Shown: in pieces, positions 1-11,089 of the stretch
Layout: every line of letters starts with the position of its first letter
Position numbering within the stretch: the stretch's first letter is position 1
Source: Scleromitrula shiraiana
Lineage: Eukaryota; Ascomycota; Leotiomycetes; Helotiales; Sclerotiniaceae
Length of the DNA: 64,000 bases
Assembly: GCA_028455995.1 (NCBI GenBank)
Contig: JABELC010000009.1
Span: forward strand, 496,001 to 560,000
Reading direction: 5' to 3'
Notes under the pieces: model-generated
Database searches by the model: none
What the model saw: the letters and a program-made list of their open reading frames with translations, nothing else
What the model was told of the DNA's origin: nothing
Made by a program: the position numbers and the translations under genes

Positions 1-212
1 TGAGTTTCTGGATCCACAGGTCTCTCACTTCAAGATATCATATCACGTTGAAGAATCCTCGGGTAAGTTGTATTCGGTTGATCTGATTGATAGCCCTTGC
101 GGGTTTCGTTGCGCTCGAAACAGAGCCAAGTCATTATATCTCAACGACAACAGAGTCGGATGATAATCTGCACGGCAGACTTTTCTGACTAAACTATACA
201 CCCCATGAAAGA

Positions 213-1047
213 CTACTTTTCAAACGGACTTTCAGGTTCAGGTGCCTCATATCCACGTCGAATTAAGAAGCGAGCAAATCTCTGCTCCAATCTAGCAAAC
301 TAAATACCAAGAATCAGATTTGATGTCTCTCTCACTCTGGGGAACTTACAATGCTTGTTTCCTCTACCGGCACCACTCCATCCTTAACCCACACAGCATA
401 ACTCCCCATCAAATTTGCCATCATAACATCCGTAGTCAGTCTATCACCAACAACAGCAATTTGATCCGGTCTCGTGACTCCAGTCTCGGGATATTTGAGA
501 AAATATTCCATGATTTCGGGACCACACCCTGGTTTTTTGGTGCCATGCGGTAATACTTTTACGCCTGTGGTCTTTTCAACTTCGGCTGCTAGATTACCGG
601 ATTTATCTAGAGATAGTGCTCCGGCTGTGTTGGAGACGATTAGAAGCTTTCGACCTGGATAGGCTTCTTTAAGTCGTTTGAATGTATCCTGGTTCTTGTT
701 AGTACTCGTAGGATTGATCGTTGCTCGTATGTAAACACAAGATATACGAAAAATGTAAATAGATGTTCCTGAAGTTCTTGGCCCCATGACAAACAAATCC
801 TCAATTAGAATTATTCATAACGTACATTGTAAGGCTCGTAGATTTCGTTAGATTTAGGATAAGCAAAGCAGTTATCCTTATCCAACACTACAGCTCTAAT
901 ATCAGCATTCTTGTATTTTCCAAATGCTTGGTTGAGAGGTATCGGTAGATGATTGAAGGTCGACACAGTAGCTTGAGGTAAACATAATGTCGGTCTTGTA
1001 AGAAGACGAAATATATTCACCGTTGCCGATACGTTAAGAGTATTCAT
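213..1047 (-). CDS. GEP4: GEP4-like mitochondrial phosphatidylglycerophosphatase (HAD family)
   Basis: Three exons by hand: 1047-826, 688-350, 299-213, giving 215 aa. Introns are 137 nt (with TACTAAC near the acceptor) and 50 nt, both phase 0. HAD motifs are in order: LDKDN with Asp56/Asp58 (motif I), SNTAG at 93-97 (motif II), KKPGC at about 125 (motif III), and VGDRLTTD at about 154-161 (motif IV). The family dephosphorylates phosphatidylglycerophosphate to phosphatidylglycerol in the mitochondrial cardiolipin pathway. The start MNTLNVSAT was chosen because fungal homologues begin this way; an ATG two codons upstream (1053) is equally possible. The last exon supplies the usual tail ending APEPESPFEK; reading through the second intron would instead stop after six residues. 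It diverges from SMD3 across 271 bp. Confidence 0.9.
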
Positions 1048-1318
1048 ATCCATGAAATAAGGAAGTCCTTTTCCGCTCTTCAAGGTCGTTGATGGCAATG
1101 AGGTAAGGCTGGAAAAATATATCATCTGATTGGATAAGACACCAGGTAGCCGGAACTAGCCGAATTCAGAAAGCTTCAATATCATTAGCGTCAAATTATT
1201 CTGATAACATCGAAAAGCTTCAACCTGAAATCCACGCGCGCCATCAGTCGATAATTCAATCGCAGACCGCCATATTTCCTCAAACCATATTTCGAGACTT
1301 GATTTATTATTAGCAATC
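1048..1318. promoter_or_regulatory. Bidirectional promoter region GEP4/SMD3
   Basis: This 271-bp gap lies between two divergent start codons and must hold both 5' leaders and core promoters. I see no clear TATA box. Its role is inferred only from gene arrangement. Confidence 0.5.
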
Positions 1319-1937
1319 ATGACGAGTACAATCGGAATACCAATCAAACTCTTGAACGAGGCTCAAGTCAGTACAGATCTTCCCTTACTCTTGACCGCGG
1401 CCGGCCGAGTTTCTTCTTTGGATCTTTACTGACTGTATGATATCATAGGGCCATGTTGTTACTCTCGAAATCACCACTGGTCAAGTCTATCGCGGCAAGC
1501 TTCTCGAAGGTATGACTTCCATCTCTACCCATTCCATCGTGCCTCTCTGCCAGAAAAACGAAATATGCTAATACAAGCCTATTATAGCGGAGGACAACAT
1601 GAACATCCAACTTAAGGATATCACTGTGACAGCACGCGACGGTCGTGTTAGTCATTTAGATCAAGTCTATATTAGAGGCTCGCACGTCAGATTCTTCATT
1701 GTGCCGGATATGTTGAGGTCAGTTCCAGGAAGAGCTTCTACGGCGAGGCGCATATTTGGAAATTTTGATGGGCTGTTAGGTAAATCATGAGCAAATGCTA
1801 ATATCACACGTCTATATAGGAATGCGCCTATGTTCAGAAGTAGAACAACGAAGGGTAGAGGTGTAGGTCTGGCCAGAGGAAGAGCTACAGTCAGCAGGGC
1901 GAGAGCAAGTGGAAGGGGAGCAGCAGGAAGAGGTTGA
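1319..1937 (+). CDS. SMD3: Small nuclear ribonucleoprotein Sm D3
   Basis: Four exons, 1319-1366, 1449-1509, 1588-1717 and 1820-1937, encode 118 aa, the usual SmD3 size. All introns (82, 78 and 102 nt) are GT-AG and the frame closes exactly. The Sm fold is clear: Sm1 strand set GHVVTLEITTGQVYRGKL, the EDNMNIQL linker, and Sm2 with YIRGSHVRFFIVPDMLR. The tail is Arg/Gly rich (GRGVGLARGRATVSRARASG), as expected for an arginine-methylated SmD protein. It is a core subunit of the heteroheptameric Sm ring on U1, U2, U4 and U5 snRNAs in the nucleus. Confidence 0.96.
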
Positions 1938-2329
1938 AAGCTTAGTACAGGAAGTGGATAAATGAAAGAAAATGCGAAGGTTGATCTGGTCAAGTAATGG
2001 CGTTTGAGGAAGGGGTTCTTATAATCGATTATAAGCTACTTTGGGCAGGAGAAAGCTTTCTAGGCAGTGCATAAAGCAGCAGCAGGATGGCTACGCATAA
2101 AGCATTGTTATGCCCATGCGAGAAAATACCATCTACTAGTCCTGAATAGAGTCTGCTCTAATAGAAAGAGCACATTCAACCTCCATTGAATTCTTGTAAT
2201 TATGGTGACCGAAATGAGCCAATGAAGCAATATATCGGCCGGAAGAAAGAGCCTCCGGAAAGATGTTCAGAACTTAGAGTCCTTATTTGTTTGCTTGTAA
2301 AACATAAGATTAATCTTATAAACACAACA
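1938..2329. other. Intergenic, SMD3 to IRC6-like gene
   Basis: This 392-bp stretch follows SMD3 and precedes the next plus-strand gene. I see no gene or repeat; it presumably holds the SMD3 3' end and the next promoter. Confidence 0.6.
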
Positions 2330-3357
2330 ATGGAGATTTCACATCCACGTCGTGTTCTGGCTCTGAGTAGACCAGATTCAGGTCTTCTAGACCTCCTAAA
2401 AGGTTTAACTTCCTTGTTATGTCAATAACCCCTAACATTAAAATTAACTTTCCCACAGGTCTCACGGGATCTTCGCCCTCCCCCCTAACCCCGGACTCAA
2501 TTGCTGGTAGTACCCATAACTGGCCCATCAAAACCAACTACTACACCGCAACGATCCCCATATGGCTAGACGAAATATCCGAGCCTCAAAACTGGGCCAA
2601 GGAATTTTTAGCCCCCGAGGCTCGAGAAGTCCTCACCGTACTGGGTGCATTTATTGTGTGTTTTCGCAAACCGGTGGATGAAAATGGTTTAAGGGAGATT
2701 AAGGTTCTCTTGGAAAATGTGGCTGAGGTGGTTAAGGAGGGTTGTGGGTATGCCTGGGATGGCGTTTGTTTGGCTGTTGCTATGCCGCAGAGTACGACGC
2801 CGTGTTTGGAGAAGCCGTTTGAGGAGTGGGAGGATCTATGTCAGGAATATGGGTTTGAGTTTGTGGATTTTGAGAGTAAGGGACGGAATGACTATTCAGG
2901 TTAGTGTTGTATTTGTTGATACGGCTAGTTAAGATTGACAGATGAATGTAGAACCTATGGGCATTGAAAGATTAAAGGAAGCGTTGGAGGCTAATGATTG
3001 GGATGGTGGGGGCGATTTGGGTGATGATCTTGGACTGGGGGATCTCGAGGATGACGATGATGCTAAAAGCATCGGTTTTGGTATCGAAGCCGCTGAGATG
3101 GAAATGGAGATGTTTGGGATGAAACAAGCAGTTGCTGGGGAGACGAGTGCTGATGAGGATGCTGATCATGGGGATGAAGTTGATCAATTAGAGTCTATGA
3201 TGCTGAGGATGCAAGCAGTTAGAGGTCAGTTTTATAAGTTTTGTCGCGATGAGCGAAATTCCTACTAACATGAGTAGATATGGGCGCGGATTTGCCGGAA
3301 GCTGAGAGAAAGAAGTTAGCTGCCAAAGCAGTTAGTGATATAATGAAAACACTATAG
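2330..3357 (+). CDS. IRC6: IRC6 / alpha- and gamma-adaptin-binding p34 family protein
   Basis: Four exons, 2330-2402, 2459-2899, 2952-3224 and 3278-3357, give 288 aa. Introns are 56, 52 and 53 nt; the last has CTACTAACA before its acceptor. For intron 2 the acceptor at 2950-2951 is required, because the earlier AG choices put stop codons in frame. The N-terminal half has a degenerate small-GTPase-like fold (RRVLALSRPDSG; later AFIVCFRKP and AWDGVCLAVAMP). The C-terminus has the acidic stretch and the LPEAERKKLAAKAV helix typical of the p34/AAGAB family. Known members chaperone AP-1/AP-2 clathrin adaptor subunits; yeast Irc6 is the counterpart. Assignment rests on recognisable family layout, not on an alignment. 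Confidence 0.8.
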
Positions 3358-6300
3358 GAAAAAGTCCTGGCGTGTTGATTGTCCTGTTTACGTTCCATTT
3401 TAAAAAGGGAGTTGTAAAATTGTACCTAGGAGGTATTGTGAAGACTTCCGGTAACTATACAATCGCTTGTGGGGTATACCCCTCTAAGGAGCCAACCGGT
3501 ATTGTAGCAAGCTGCTTTCATCCGAGATACATATACGTTATATTTTTTCCGCCATTCTTAGTTTGAATTCCCATTTTATCCTGGTATCCTGGAATTGTTT
3601 AGTTTTGGCGTGCGAGTTGGCACTGTACGTTACATGATAAAGACCGACTTATCTCATTCACTAATAACCTATTAACCCTGAGTAATTCCAGGTGCCGTTT
3701 CTCTACTTCTGTTCTATCTCTATTATTATGTTGTTATGATGCGAGATGATGTTGCTCCACTCTATCCAAAGATCCAACGTCAAGAAGACTCATATGAGTC
3801 CAGCTTATTGCTCTTGGAGGTCAATGAGTACTATTTTGGAAGAAGAAAAAAGTTGGAAGTGGTATCATTCTAAGTTAGGCTGAAGTGTAATCTTCACATT
3901 CACTCCGGCATCATGGGCTTACCGTTGCTCGTTTGGAGAACGAACATACATGCCTATTTTATATATAAAACTGGTTCAAAGGTGTTCATATTCCAAGACT
4001 GGGAGGATTGTCCATACGGAAGATATTGATTTTGGTGTAAATCAAGTCTACAACTATACAATTGAATGATCTATCTTTTTTTTTCATCCTGCAAAAAGTA
4101 CTCGTAGACTGTTTTTTCTCTTTCTCGAACGAAATTATGCCATCGAAATATATTGAACCTTTCTTATCTTATGAGTGTGCCATCGCCAAAATCTTCAAAA
4201 ATCGGTATACAGCCTGATATTCCTCCTCACCCCATCATCGATTTCCCCTAATTCTTCAAATCATTCTTATCTTGCTTCAATAACGTATTTGAATCCAGAA
4301 CTATATCAGAGACAAGCGTATCAGCTTAGCCAAATGTTACCTAGGATCTTTTAACATAATTCCTCTTTTATTACGCCAACCATGTATAAAATCTTCTCAA
4401 ACAAGTTCATCCTTCACTTCGTGTTTATCTTTAAATATGAGTGTTGCTGAGATGTCCACTTCACTTGGTCGTTTGCTGGCTTACCTTTGATGCGTTTTAC
4501 GTCGATTTATTTTCTAAAAATGTTCGCTGTTCTGATTCAGACTTTGGAAACGAGATTACGCTCAATGAAATAAGAACTCTTTCAATTATGTGATATAATA
4601 TTTTTACACTTCAGACCCTCACCTGTTTTCTAAAACAGTATGAAGAGTCTCAATTATTATACTGCCGTGTCTCCAAACTACAATCGCCTACAGATTGTTG
4701 CAACAGTCGGCCACGGCGCGTACGTGCAGAATATTATGGCAATATTTCAGTGTGTTTTGAGTTACTGTCGGGAATATGGATGAGTTTTAAGGTAATGTCT
4801 TCTAAGAATAGCTAAATAAATAGTTTTTTGAGGTATAAAAGTGTCGAAACGTTTATTTCTTCCTTATGCCAACTCGCGATACAATCTCTTTGAGGTTAAT
4901 TATGGGTACATAGGCAAGTTTATAAGCAATAAACAATCTATCATATGAACTATACAGTAGTTTAAGAGCGTTGAGTCACTCCTACAAGAGTGTGATGACA
5001 GACCTTCGAATTTAAACCACTCCTTATGCTCGCTTGAAAAGGATTCATCAAGTTGTCGATTATCAAACCCCTTCGCAATCGGATCGATTCAAAGCCGAAC
5101 CCAAATGTGCTCCTATCAACCATACCTTAATAGAAAGACAGGCTCACCATCCAATATCCTTCATCAGCAGACTTTGACTCATCATTGAGCTGGCAAGTAA
5201 TTCACTTCCTAGATATGACTCCATAATAAGCTCTTGGGTTCCTTTTGATCATCGTACCATACTCTTTCTCTCGGGTCTCAAAACGAAAGCCCTCATCTTC
5301 TGTCTTTGCTACTCATTTAAGATTGCGTTGTAGTTGTCTGAAGCTTTTGGATACTACCACGCCTCACTCAGTGTTCCTGCGTTCAGTCTTGATCTGGTAT
5401 CGACAACAATAACCTAATCTCAGAGCTTATTGATACTCAAACCTCTTCAACCAGACGCGAGAATAGAAGGCAACCTTTTTGCAGTTTTCCCTTCTCCCTT
5501 AAGTTCATTGTACTACCGCAAGTAAGTAGCCTTCTAAATACCCTGACTCTTTGTATTATTGGTTCTAAACCGCCACTACCACCTCACAACCTCAATACTA
5601 ATGCAACTGAAGCTTGCTCCAATCCTTTACAATAGTCATCACTCTCCAGTTTAAAGTCATGCCTTGAAATTTTCTCAATCCTCAATCACTATCAAAGTTA
5701 TAATTCCACTTTCTAAGTTAGCACATCTCAATCAAGCATTCATCTATATGCCTTCTTATCAACCTCAATTTCTCGAAAAGGCTTGCATAACGTTCGAGCC
5801 GCTTTCTGGATTCTCCAAACCTATCTTCAGTGTGCACAAGATCTAGATCATCTTTGATAGTCGTTTCAACTTCCTATCAAAATCCTTCAGGTTCCCATTA
5901 AGCTCTCCCCACATCTAAACTACGTCGACAGTCTACAACATCACCAGTTCGATTGTTTCTCGGCGACCTTTGCATCTTATCAAGCCTTCAGTATAACGAT
6001 CCAAACCACCTCCTCTGAATTACTTTATTTCTTGGCTCTTTCATCGAGCATACGAGAACATCAATCTATTTTTAAACAATTTAAAATCCATCAACAAACA
6101 GAACCACTACAGGCACTATCTAGCCTGTCATCTTGACTTCACAGGAGCTTAAAGTTTACAACTTAATCCTCTGATCCTCCTGAAAACCTTTTTCCGGTTT
6201 GGTTCACTCCTAAAGACATCTGGCTCGATTTATCCGGTGTCTAAATTAATCAGATTTTGTCGTTGACCCCACTCCGTAAATACAATCAAAAGGTACAACA

Positions 6301-6498
6301 CAGTTTTGCAGAGCGCTGGTAGCAACTATATTACACTTAGAGCTTGCTTTTGAAATTTATCAATCTTACAGAACGACCAAAGCACCATCACAGGCCATAT
6401 ACTTTGGGATATCATATAAGACAACTAGTCTTATATCACTCAAGCATCTATAAACGTATAAATTATACCTACAAAATATTCCCCAGCCACACTATAAA
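3358..6498. other. 3.1-kb non-coding stretch, probably long leader/regulatory DNA
   Basis: No reading frame here resembles a gene. From about 5270 to 6490 the plus strand is rich in C and T with few G, typical of a long fungal 5' untranslated leader before the gene at 6499. A candidate leader donor GTAAGT lies at 5521-5526. The words ACCTAGG at 3424 and near 4340 belong to a motif recurring in other long gaps of this window. Confidence 0.5.
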
Positions 6499-7368
6499 AT
6501 GGGGGGCCTGTTCTGGAGTGCGGAGGAGAAGAGGTACTTCTTGAAGGTTATTATGCCACTCTCGAAGTGCAATACCCCTGACGGAAGTTATCACCACGGA
6601 AGCGGAGGTCAAAGCTGGCCAGATCTTGCAATCAGAATGCAAAGAGATATGGATAATGCCGGTCTTTCTCGACGCCAATATAAAGATTCAATGTTATACG
6701 AACACTACTATCAGAAAGTTCGTCATGCTTGGGCTGCTATTTGCATTAAAAGGACTAATGACAAGAAGAAGAAAGAGGAGGAGGCCGCTTTTGCTGCCGA
6801 ACAAGCTGATCTTCCGGTTTCGATGGAGTCTCGGCCGTTTTATCACGGTCCTCCAGCCTCAATATCCGCTGAGAACTACGATACTTCTCAAGCACACTCT
6901 ACCCTCTTGTATCCCCCTCCAACTCGTTATTTCAGCCCGTATACTGCCGCTAGACTTGAGAATACTCGTGGAGATCATGGATTGGCAGGAAGGTCTGATT
7001 CGGAGAATCATTCTGTCTATGACACTGCGAGGGAGGAGGATGATGACAATTTGTTTGTCAATGACTCACGACCAAGAGCCCCGACTGCTCCAAACGCTCC
7101 AACCGCGGAGGAGATAGCCGCAGCTGAGATGTTACGGGACTTCCATCATCAAGACAACATGGGCTCGGAAGACCCTAGTTCAGCTCGCAGTCGCTACAGA
7201 GAGGATTTGCCAGGCCATTTTCGCACGCGCAGAACTAACCAATGGGCTCAGTATGGTTCTCAAAGTGCTGCCGACCGCAGGCCTTTGCCAGCATCTGCTC
7301 CAGGCCCCGTCAGGCGAGTTCATAAAAGTGCTTATTCTAGGGGCTGGAACCACACTAGAAAAGATTGA
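6499..7368 (+). CDS. Hypothetical protein with Myb/SANT-like N-terminal domain
   Basis: A single uninterrupted frame of 289 aa. The first 80 residues have the spacing of a Myb/trihelix-type DNA-binding fold: FWSAEEKRYFL, then SWPDLAIRM, then RRQYKDSMLYEHYYQKV. A Lys/Glu-rich stretch follows (KKKKEEE near residue 90). The remainder is low-complexity, with many Ser/Pro, acidic patches and a basic C-terminus. There is no signal peptide or membrane segment. The exact function is unknown. The long upstream pyrimidine-rich region would suit a regulated transcription factor, but that is inference. Confidence 0.75.
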   Translation: MGGLFWSAEEKRYFLKVIMPLSKCNTPDGSYHHGSGGQSWPDLAIRMQRDMDNAGLSRRQYKDSMLYEHYYQKVRHAWAAICIKRTNDKKKKEEEAAFAAEQADLPVSMESRPFYHGPPASISAENYDTSQAHSTLLYPPPTRYFSPYTAARLENTRGDHGLAGRSDSENHSVYDTAREEDDDNLFVNDSRPRAPTAPNAPTAEEIAAAEMLRDFHHQDNMGSEDPSSARSRYREDLPGHFRTRRTNQWAQYGSQSAADRRPLPASAPGPVRRVHKSAYSRGWNHTRKD

Positions 7369-8059
7369 TATATAGGGACTTAAGGAGAGTATCTGGGATT
7401 GTTGGGGTGCTTATGTGGGAGAATGCCTATGCTATCGGGCTTTGATTAGAAGGACAATGGCGTTGTGATAAATTCTATAGTTTGACGACTACTCTCATTA
7501 TATCTTTTACTTTTTTCTATTCTTAACTAGCATTTCAACTCGCCTACGGGCTGTAAATTTACAAATCAGTCTCTTATGTTTTCGCATGCTATCAAACTAA
7601 CATTTAATATTTATTTTCAAAACAAATCCTTTCAATCCTGTGCATTTATGTTCTAGTTTATTTATTATTTGTTCGAGTGTACTTAAAGGCAAGTATTTTG
7701 AGTTTCTAGTTTCAAACAATAACTCTGGAAATATTTGATATTCTAGCTTACAGATTGTAAAACCTAGATTGCAATCTCAAATCTTTTTTGAAGTACGTTG
7801 AATTCTTAGTACATCTTCATTAGATGTTATGGAGTCAACTGGGTGCACACTAGTCAAAATTTAATTATTATTGTTTGAAATCTTAAAGTTGTGCGTGTGA
7901 GTATGGCACATTCACTTAGACAACAATACTTTTCCAATCTTGAACATTGAGATTATCATCGCACAATAGATACAAGGGAATCGGGATAGTGAAGATGCGC
8001 TAGTTTAATTATCTTCCATTCCCGGAGCTATTTAACTGTACTTCTTCCAACAACTTCAA
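7369..8059. other. Convergent intergenic region
   Basis: This 691-bp AT-leaning gap lies between convergent genes and should contain both 3' ends. I see no coding or repeat structure. Confidence 0.6.
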
Positions 8060-10468
8060 TCACTTTTGAAACTGTTCTTGAGCTTTTAAAGCCTGTGCCA
8101 GGATATCCGGATACCACCTCGCACCAACATCTTGATGACTAGTAACTCTAGCAATAAACGTACCCTCCCCAATATTATTCTCAAACATCTCATTAAACGT
8201 TGCCTCGGCTTTAGTTTTTACCTCCTCATCTGTAACCAGATCTTTAATATGCTGAGGTATTTCCAATTTAATATCCTTAGCCGAAAGATCAAGACTAACG
8301 CCTTGAAATACTGGAAATGAGTAGCGGGGTCCAAGGGATTCTCCATCGGCATTAGTAAAGTTACGATGACTGAGATTGACTCTGTGAGTTGTGGCGACGC
8401 AGAGTCCTCCGGTCAGTGCCTCAAGTGCTCGTCCGATATTGATTACGAGTGTATCTTTGATAGGCGGTGCCTTGATCCATTCTCCGTTCTTGTTCTGTAC
8501 TTCCAGACCTATATGTTCAGTTCCTTGAAGAAGAAAAGTCAAAAATGCCGAATCTCGATGAGGTCCTACACCTTGAACTTCTTCTGACTCTGGACCGGTT
8601 GGTGGTGGAGGTGGTGGATATTTGACCAACTTGAGCTTGTTTTGTTGCGGTACATCAAAGAAGTTGTCGAACGCATTTGGTGGAAGGTCTAGCGCCTCGG
8701 CAATCAGGGAGGTCAGAGTTTCGGAAAGTCGTGTGGCGCTAGTCAAATAATTCTCTATCGCTGGTCGGAAGCCAGGGATCAGTGTTTCGGCCGGCCACTT
8801 TTTATTTCATGAGTAAATGTCCCATCTGTTATAAAGTTGAAACGTACCTGATTAGGTCCACGAAGGTTTCTGTACAGAGGTTCGCCTAGTTCAGGAGCTG
8901 GGACTTCGGTTGCAAACTAGAGCTGTGTTAACTATGACTTCAGGCTGATTGGAAAGATTTCCTTACATCAATTTGCTCTCTAAAATCTGGCCTTTGGGCA
9001 GTAATCTCTGTCCCCATCCTGGCATAGCCCAAGAAATGCTTACTGTTAACCATCTCAATCTTGACTTTCTCCTCCAACGGAAGGTCGAAAAAACTAATAG
9101 ATTTCTCCCTCATGTCATTCTCTACTTCCCTTGGAATCCCGGTATTTCTCACATAAAAGAAGCCAACATTAATAATTGCGTTTCGTAGTTCATGAAGGAA
9201 TTCTGGTTTTGTGTTAGGAGACTGGCTCAACGACAAATCCAAAATAGGCAACTTCTTAAATGCAGCCGGATCTTTGTGGGCTTTGACCTGCCAGTAATTG
9301 GTTTAGTAAGATCCCCGGGATTCTTATATAGTAAGTTTCGACATACCAACTTGGATACGAATTCTACTCTTCGATTTTGTAGGATTTTGGAATTGTTACT
9401 AAACTCAAAGTCGTGGGCTCCTCCGAGAAGTATTCCAGCATCAATACTTGGAGCATTTACAAATAAACTTGATGATTTCTCGAATAAAGGCTGTCCCTCT
9501 TCTATTTCAGTCCAGTCCAATTCTATCTCCCCAGCGAGAAACTGCAAGGGAATCTATAATTTGTTAAGCATATAGTTGTTATAAGGAGAGTTTTAGAAAA
9601 GAGGTGTGAAAAACAGAAATACATACCCGAACTGCGGGGGCGATTTCTTTTACAAAACGTTCACGCGTCTTCGGATCTAACCATTCGACCAATTCAGATC
9701 GTAATCCTGAACATAAGGTTAGATCTCACAAAAAAGTGATTATCTAATATGGACACCCACCAGCCTCAAAGACATCAGCTAATGCCGGATCCTGAATAAC
9801 AGAGTCGTCCACAAAATCGGGATAGCCCATAAACTTTCTTAATACATCTGGTGTTGGTTCAATCAATGGGAGCTTAGGGGTATCAGGATTGTTCTTCAAA
9901 ATGTCCTTCAATGCACCAGGAGCTTCTCCTGTAGGAATTATGCCGAGCGCGCTAACCCCAAGGAGGGGAAGATTATGTCCCTCAAGTGCTGCGATAATCA
10001 AGGTTGTAGCTGCACCTAAAGAGTGACCGATGATAATGACCCCTCCTTCACCATGACTATGCTCTTCATATACTTTCTTGATAAGCTGGGAGTAAAGTGG
10101 AATAGAGTCAAAAATGGGTGTCTGGGTCTGAGGAACTGGATTTCCACCATAGCCTGCTCTATTTATACCCAAAACATCATATCCTAATAGTGAGAACTCG
10201 GTTGGGATGCTAGAAAAAGTGTCAGTGGTTTTGTCATTCCTTCCTTATGTGGTCACGCTGTCGATCTGAGCTACATTCTCTAAGGTGGGGGAGATCTCAC
10301 GCACGAGTGGAATTTATTATCGAAATACGAAGCATTTGTTCCATGACCGTGAATGAGAACAATCAACGGATTTTCCTCTCGAATAGGGCCTGCTCCTTTT
10401 TTGAACAGCCCATTTATCTTTAATGATTCATCTCCAATGATAATGGTTGCATCGTACTGGCCAGCCAT
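8060..10468 (-). CDS. Alpha/beta hydrolase fused to 2OG-Fe(II) oxygenase
   Basis: Seven exons, 10468-10305, 10209-9761, 9706-9627, 9553-9347, 9287-8967, 8916-8848 and 8797-8060, give one open frame of 675 aa. Residues 1 to about 313 are an alpha/beta hydrolase: VLIHGHG (oxyanion region), GHSLG with nucleophile Ser118, and a late GGAHDFEF with the probable catalytic His. Residues from about 314 (LPILDLSLSQ) are an isopenicillin-N-synthase-like dioxygenase: GPHRDSAF with His510 and Asp512, THRVN with His567, and RYSFPVF with Arg587 for 2-oxoglutarate. The joint is a 59-nt phase-0 intron (9288-9346; donor GTATGT, CTTACTAAA before the acceptor). The oxygenase part has no ATG of its own before its conserved N-terminus; an in-frame TAA lies just upstream inside that intron. 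Intron 3 has a second in-frame acceptor 12 nt further on. Substrate unknown. Two separate genes with an unseen start remain possible. Confidence 0.75.
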
Positions 10469-11089
10469 GATTGTTCAAACGTGCTTGTTCGATATATTGT
10501 GGTAGTCGAAAGCGACGAGGGATTCTAAATGAACGTAGAAATTATCACTATAGATGTACAAAAACGCAGGACTGTAGATAATGAACTGAGATCTCTTGGA
10601 TTGATATGAAGTCTGCCCAATCGATATCCAGTACATGATAGTTCGGCTTAGTAATGAATGACGCCTTATTCCATCATATTTTGTTCATGTATTCCGTAGC
10701 AGTGGATGGATAATCGGCTGCTTTAGCTTTGAAACTTTTATTTCATGTCAGTCTAGTTCGTGCAACAAATTGGAATAAATTTATGTTGCCCACTCTTTAG
10801 ATATTATCATGTGTATGTACTAGCATTGAAAATGGGACAAAGTGATACCAAAATTTACATTGCGCAACTATTTTCATCGTACCCATGAATTTTGTCATCA
10901 ATCATGTTGTGTATCGTTGATTAAGGTTCGCAGGCATAAATGGGGGTCATGTAGAAACGACCATCTTTATAATAACTCGAAACATAGATAGTCGATGGGG
11001 TTCACACATGCAAGTCTTTACACAATAATTGGAAGTAAAATCTTTCTAAACACTCATTGCTAAAATATTTGGCACTTTACTTTATACAT
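10469..11089. other. Intergenic, hydrolase-oxygenase promoter and MFS 3' side
   Basis: This 621-bp stretch holds nothing I recognise. It should include the promoter of the hydrolase-oxygenase gene and the 3' end of the transporter gene, both minus strand. Confidence 0.55.

Noticed and set aside
9227..9547. Hydrolase ending in an unspliced 39-residue tail as the main product
   Set aside because: The intron has good donor, branch and acceptor signals and splices in phase to a conserved domain. Retention is listed as an alternative only.
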